From Bacillota bacterium (lineage in GTDB: Bacteria; Bacillota; Clostridia; Lachnospirales; Lachnospiraceae), in contig JAEWCQ010000043.1 in the NCBI GenBank assembly GCA_023390555.1, forward strand, positions 124,001-188,000: DNA of 64,000 bases, written 5' to 3'. Below are positions 61,904 to 64,000 of the stretch, one piece after another. Position 1 is the stretch's first letter. Each line of letters starts with the position of its first letter. A program made the position numbers and the translations under genes. Under the pieces are notes generated by a model, which saw only the letters and a list, made by a program, of their open reading frames with translations, searched no databases and was not told where the DNA came from.

Positions 61904-64000
61904 TTAACCAAGCAAACTCGATAAAGAGGATGCATTACTTTGTAACGTAGCAAGTGCGGATTCCATTGCCGCAAATTTCTTGTAATAGTAATCTTCCATA
62001 TCGGAAACTTTGTCTTCCCAATCAGAAATGGTAGTAGTGTAGTCGCTATATTCCTTTGCCATCTCCTTATCGTTATAGACCGTGTATACGCTGCTCAATG
62101 TCGTGGCCTTCATCTTGGAATCCAGAGCATCGTATAAACCGGAAGTCAATTGCTTCATGTATTCCACGAGATCATCCGGATTATTTTCAATTGCCGCCCT
62201 TAATTTATCTGTTTTTGTACTGGTTGCCGAATCATCGGTATCCCCATTGATATGATAAGCATTCTGTTGATTGTCACTCGCATTTAAGATTCCAAGTGTT
62301 GATATACCAAAGCTGGAGAGACTGTAGGTTTTCCCATTAATCGTATAGGACTTCGCCATGGAATTTTCCATCGCACTCATAACGCCGTCTAACGTATCAT
62401 CCCTACGCAGCAAAGCGCTCTTGATTTTTTCTTCCCATTCCTCTACTTCAGTATCCGTCATGGAGTCTTTTTCATCTGAGGTAAGCGGCTCGTAACCCTT
62501 GGCAGAGTCCGCATTATAAAGAGATGTCATCTCATTGATCAGCGAATTATATTCTGTTAAAAAGCTTTTTATCTTATTGTAAATGCCGTCTGTATCTGTC
62601 TTTGACGTAATCGTCACTTCAGAGTCGCCGGTTACTGCCAGTGCTTCAATGGTAAGGCCATTGATCGAATAGCTGTTCGTCGATGACGTATATTCTGCAC
62701 CGTTTAAGGAAATGACCGAATCCTGTCCATTTACGCGGGTAGCTCCGGAGCTGTAAGTCACGGAATCCGGATTGTCAATTACCGACTGTGCATAAGAAAC
62801 TCTCGATGCAAGTGCGGATGATGTCTCACCGTCCGAAATCAGTGCATACTGTGAGATCACTGCATTATTTGCCGTAATCTGTGTATTATTTGCGGAAATC
62901 GTATCCTGAAGAGAGGTAATCTCGGTTTCCAAAGAGCTTGTCAGATCAGAAATTGTTCCGGCTGCATACTGTTCCTTTACATCCGTTACATTGGATGCAT
63001 TGTCTTCATCCGCTTCATATTTATTCACGGTACTCAGGTTTGCAAGAAAAGCCGTAGCCGCGGAACTGTCTGTTGTGGCTTCGTCTCCAGTACCCGTCGT
63101 CGTAATCAGACCTGCCGATGTTTCAAGTGCAGTCAGACGGTCGGAACCTTTCACACTATAGGTATCGCTCTCTGTCGCTTCTATCAGCTTGCCGTCCGAA
63201 TCATACAAAAGATTGCCGTCTTCATCTGTTTTATAACTTTTTGCAAGATTGCTGGAAGACATTGCTCCAAGTGTAAGAATATCCTTCTGTTCGCTGCTGC
63301 TCAGGGAAGAAATGGCATCCTGCGTGCTTTTGTATGCATTGGCATAGGCAATCTGCTTCACATTCGCCGTAATCTTGGTGCTCGCTGCCTCACTTGCAGC
63401 TTTGAGTGTTGTGTTACTGTCCGTCGCAGATGTCACCTGATCCAGATAAGTCTGAATCGCTTCCTGTGTCTTTGTCTCACTATAGGTGCCTCCGCTCGTG
63501 ATCACATTTCCATCTGTGTCGTAGGTGAGATTGCCGTTCGAATCCAGGACATAGTAGCTGTTACCGTCCGAATCTTTTGCATATGCCGCCCAAGAGGAAT
63601 AAGCTGCGGAATTCGATGTGGACGCCACATTCAGACCAAGTTTTGTCAGTGCGTTCACACCATCCGAAGTCGTACCTGTCAAAGAAAAGTCATTGTCGAC
63701 ACCGGTGGAACTTGCAGCTACATAGATTCTCTGGTTCGTCGAATCATAGCTGGCTTTTACACCTGCATTGTTCAGCTTTGTGACAAAGTCACTGATTGTC
63801 GTTGTGCCGTCTACGGAAATACTGGTGGTCTTTCCCTGGCTGGTCACACTGATCGCGCCTGTTCCGCCTGTGTACCCAAGATCGGATAAGGTACTGTTTT
63901 CCGTCGTAGAACTGGCCAGTTTTCCACCGGTCAGATAGCCGGACTTGGCAATCTTGCTGATGGATAAGGAATAGCTGCCGTTAACCGCACTGTTCCCAGC
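61904..64000 (-). CDS. fliD: Flagellar filament cap protein FliD (N-terminus outside window)
   Basis: The frame is open from the window end (64000) to the stop at 61904, so about 698 residues are visible and the N-terminus is missing; an internal ATG/GTG near 63847 is not the true start. SVLEIG-type motifs are absent; instead the sequence shows the FliD head (repeated TSxxxAxxTD loops) and the C-terminal FliD domain (YNSLINEMTSLYNADSAKGY; TINGKTYSLSSFGISTLGIL; DLVEYMKQLTSGLYDALDSK; MESALATLQSNASSLSSLLG). A long Ser/Thr/Ala/Asp-rich region (about 63590-62950) enlarges the head. It assembles flagellin at the filament tip. Confidence 0.93.
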   Translation of the reverse strand, partial: AGNSAVNGSYSLSISKIAKSGYLTGGKLASSTTENSTLSDLGYTGGTGAISVTSQGKTTSISVDGTTTISDFVTKLNNAGVKASYDSTNQRIYVAASSTGVDNDFSLTGTTSDGVNALTKLGLNVASTSNSAAYSSWAAYAKDSDGNSYYVLDSNGNLTYDTDGNVITSGGTYSETKTQEAIQTYLDQVTSATDSNTTLKAASEAASTKITANVKQIAYANAYKSTQDAISSLSSSEQKDILTLGAMSSSNLAKSYKTDEDGNLLYDSDGKLIEATESDTYSVKGSDRLTALETSAGLITTTGTGDEATTDSSAATAFLANLSTVNKYEADEDNASNVTDVKEQYAAGTISDLTSSLETEITSLQDTISANNTQITANNAVISQYALISDGETSSALASRVSYAQSVIDNPDSVTYSSGATRVNGQDSVISLNGAEYTSSTNSYSINGLTIEALAVTGDSEVTITSKTDTDGIYNKIKSFLTEYNSLINEMTSLYNADSAKGYEPLTSDEKDSMTDTEVEEWEEKIKSALLRRDDTLDGVMSAMENSMAKSYTINGKTYSLSSFGISTLGILNASDNQQNAYHINGDTDDSATSTKTDKLRAAIENNPDDLVEYMKQLTSGLYDALDSKMKATTLSSVYTVYNDKEMAKEYSDYTTTISDWEDKVSDMEDYYYKKFAAMESALATLQSNASSLSSLLG

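Noticed and set aside
1..64000. CRISPR arrays, tRNA or rRNA genes, insertion sequences, prophage
   Set aside because: I looked for regularly spaced repeats, tRNA-like cloverleaf arms, and transposase or integrase motifs and saw none.

Overview
The window looks like chromosomal DNA of a flagellated, starch-degrading Gram-positive gut anaerobe of the Lachnospiraceae, probably the Roseburia/Agathobacter/Lachnospira group. The basis is Firmicutes-type ribosomal, EF-Tu and RNA polymerase proteins, secreted AmyE-like GH13 amylases carrying CBM26 and MucBP modules, a sigma-D-type flagellin promoter, and frequent TTG/GTG starts backed by strong Shine-Dalgarno sequences. The species call is inference; there is no rRNA in the window. 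|| Layout. 1-3.6 kb: an AraC-type regulator (cut by the window edge), a membrane-anchored MerR-type regulator overlapping a membrane-anchored MutS-like ATPase, and a decayed ORF. 3.6-8.2 kb: the str operon (rpsL-rpsG-fusA-tuf) on the minus strand, with its own promoter and a terminator after tuf. 8.4-18.1 kb: an accessory block sitting between the str genes and rpoC. It holds an anchored two-repeat exported protein, a membrane Ser/Thr kinase divergent from an XRE regulator, and two tandem paralogous alpha-amylases that share promoter and upstream-repeat architecture. 18.1-31.2 kb: the rif/ribosomal cluster on the minus strand (rpmG-secE-nusG-rplK-rplA-rplJ-rplL, then rpoB-rpoC). It is interrupted between rplL and rpoB by a CadC/ArsR-type regulator and a small unknown gene; an L10-leader attenuator lies between rplA and rplJ. 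31.4-33.6 kb: a nitroreductase and a FliD-like gene. 33.7-59.8 kb: a roughly 26-kb glycosyltransferase/methyltransferase island. 59.9-64 kb: hag (flagellin), an FlgN/FliT-like chaperone gene, fliS, and fliD (its N-terminus lies outside the window). || How it fits together. The island lies between a FliD-like gene and the flagellin/fliS/fliD genes. It contains eight CgeB-like GT-B enzymes of about 375-400 aa, a GT-B/DUF4422 fusion, three related 'Glyco_tranf_2_5-like' enzymes, several GT2 enzymes, one GT8, a free DUF4422 enzyme and several methyltransferase domains. No capsule polymerase or flippase is visible, so decoration of flagellin (or another surface protein) with a methylated oligosaccharide is the simplest reading; this is inference from context. 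The CgeB array, the methyltransferase/kinase-like fusion, the multi-domain enzymes and a probable half-enzyme make this island the strongest candidate for an undescribed system. The second notable region is the amylase pair embedded in the otherwise conserved ribosomal/RNA-polymerase neighbourhood.
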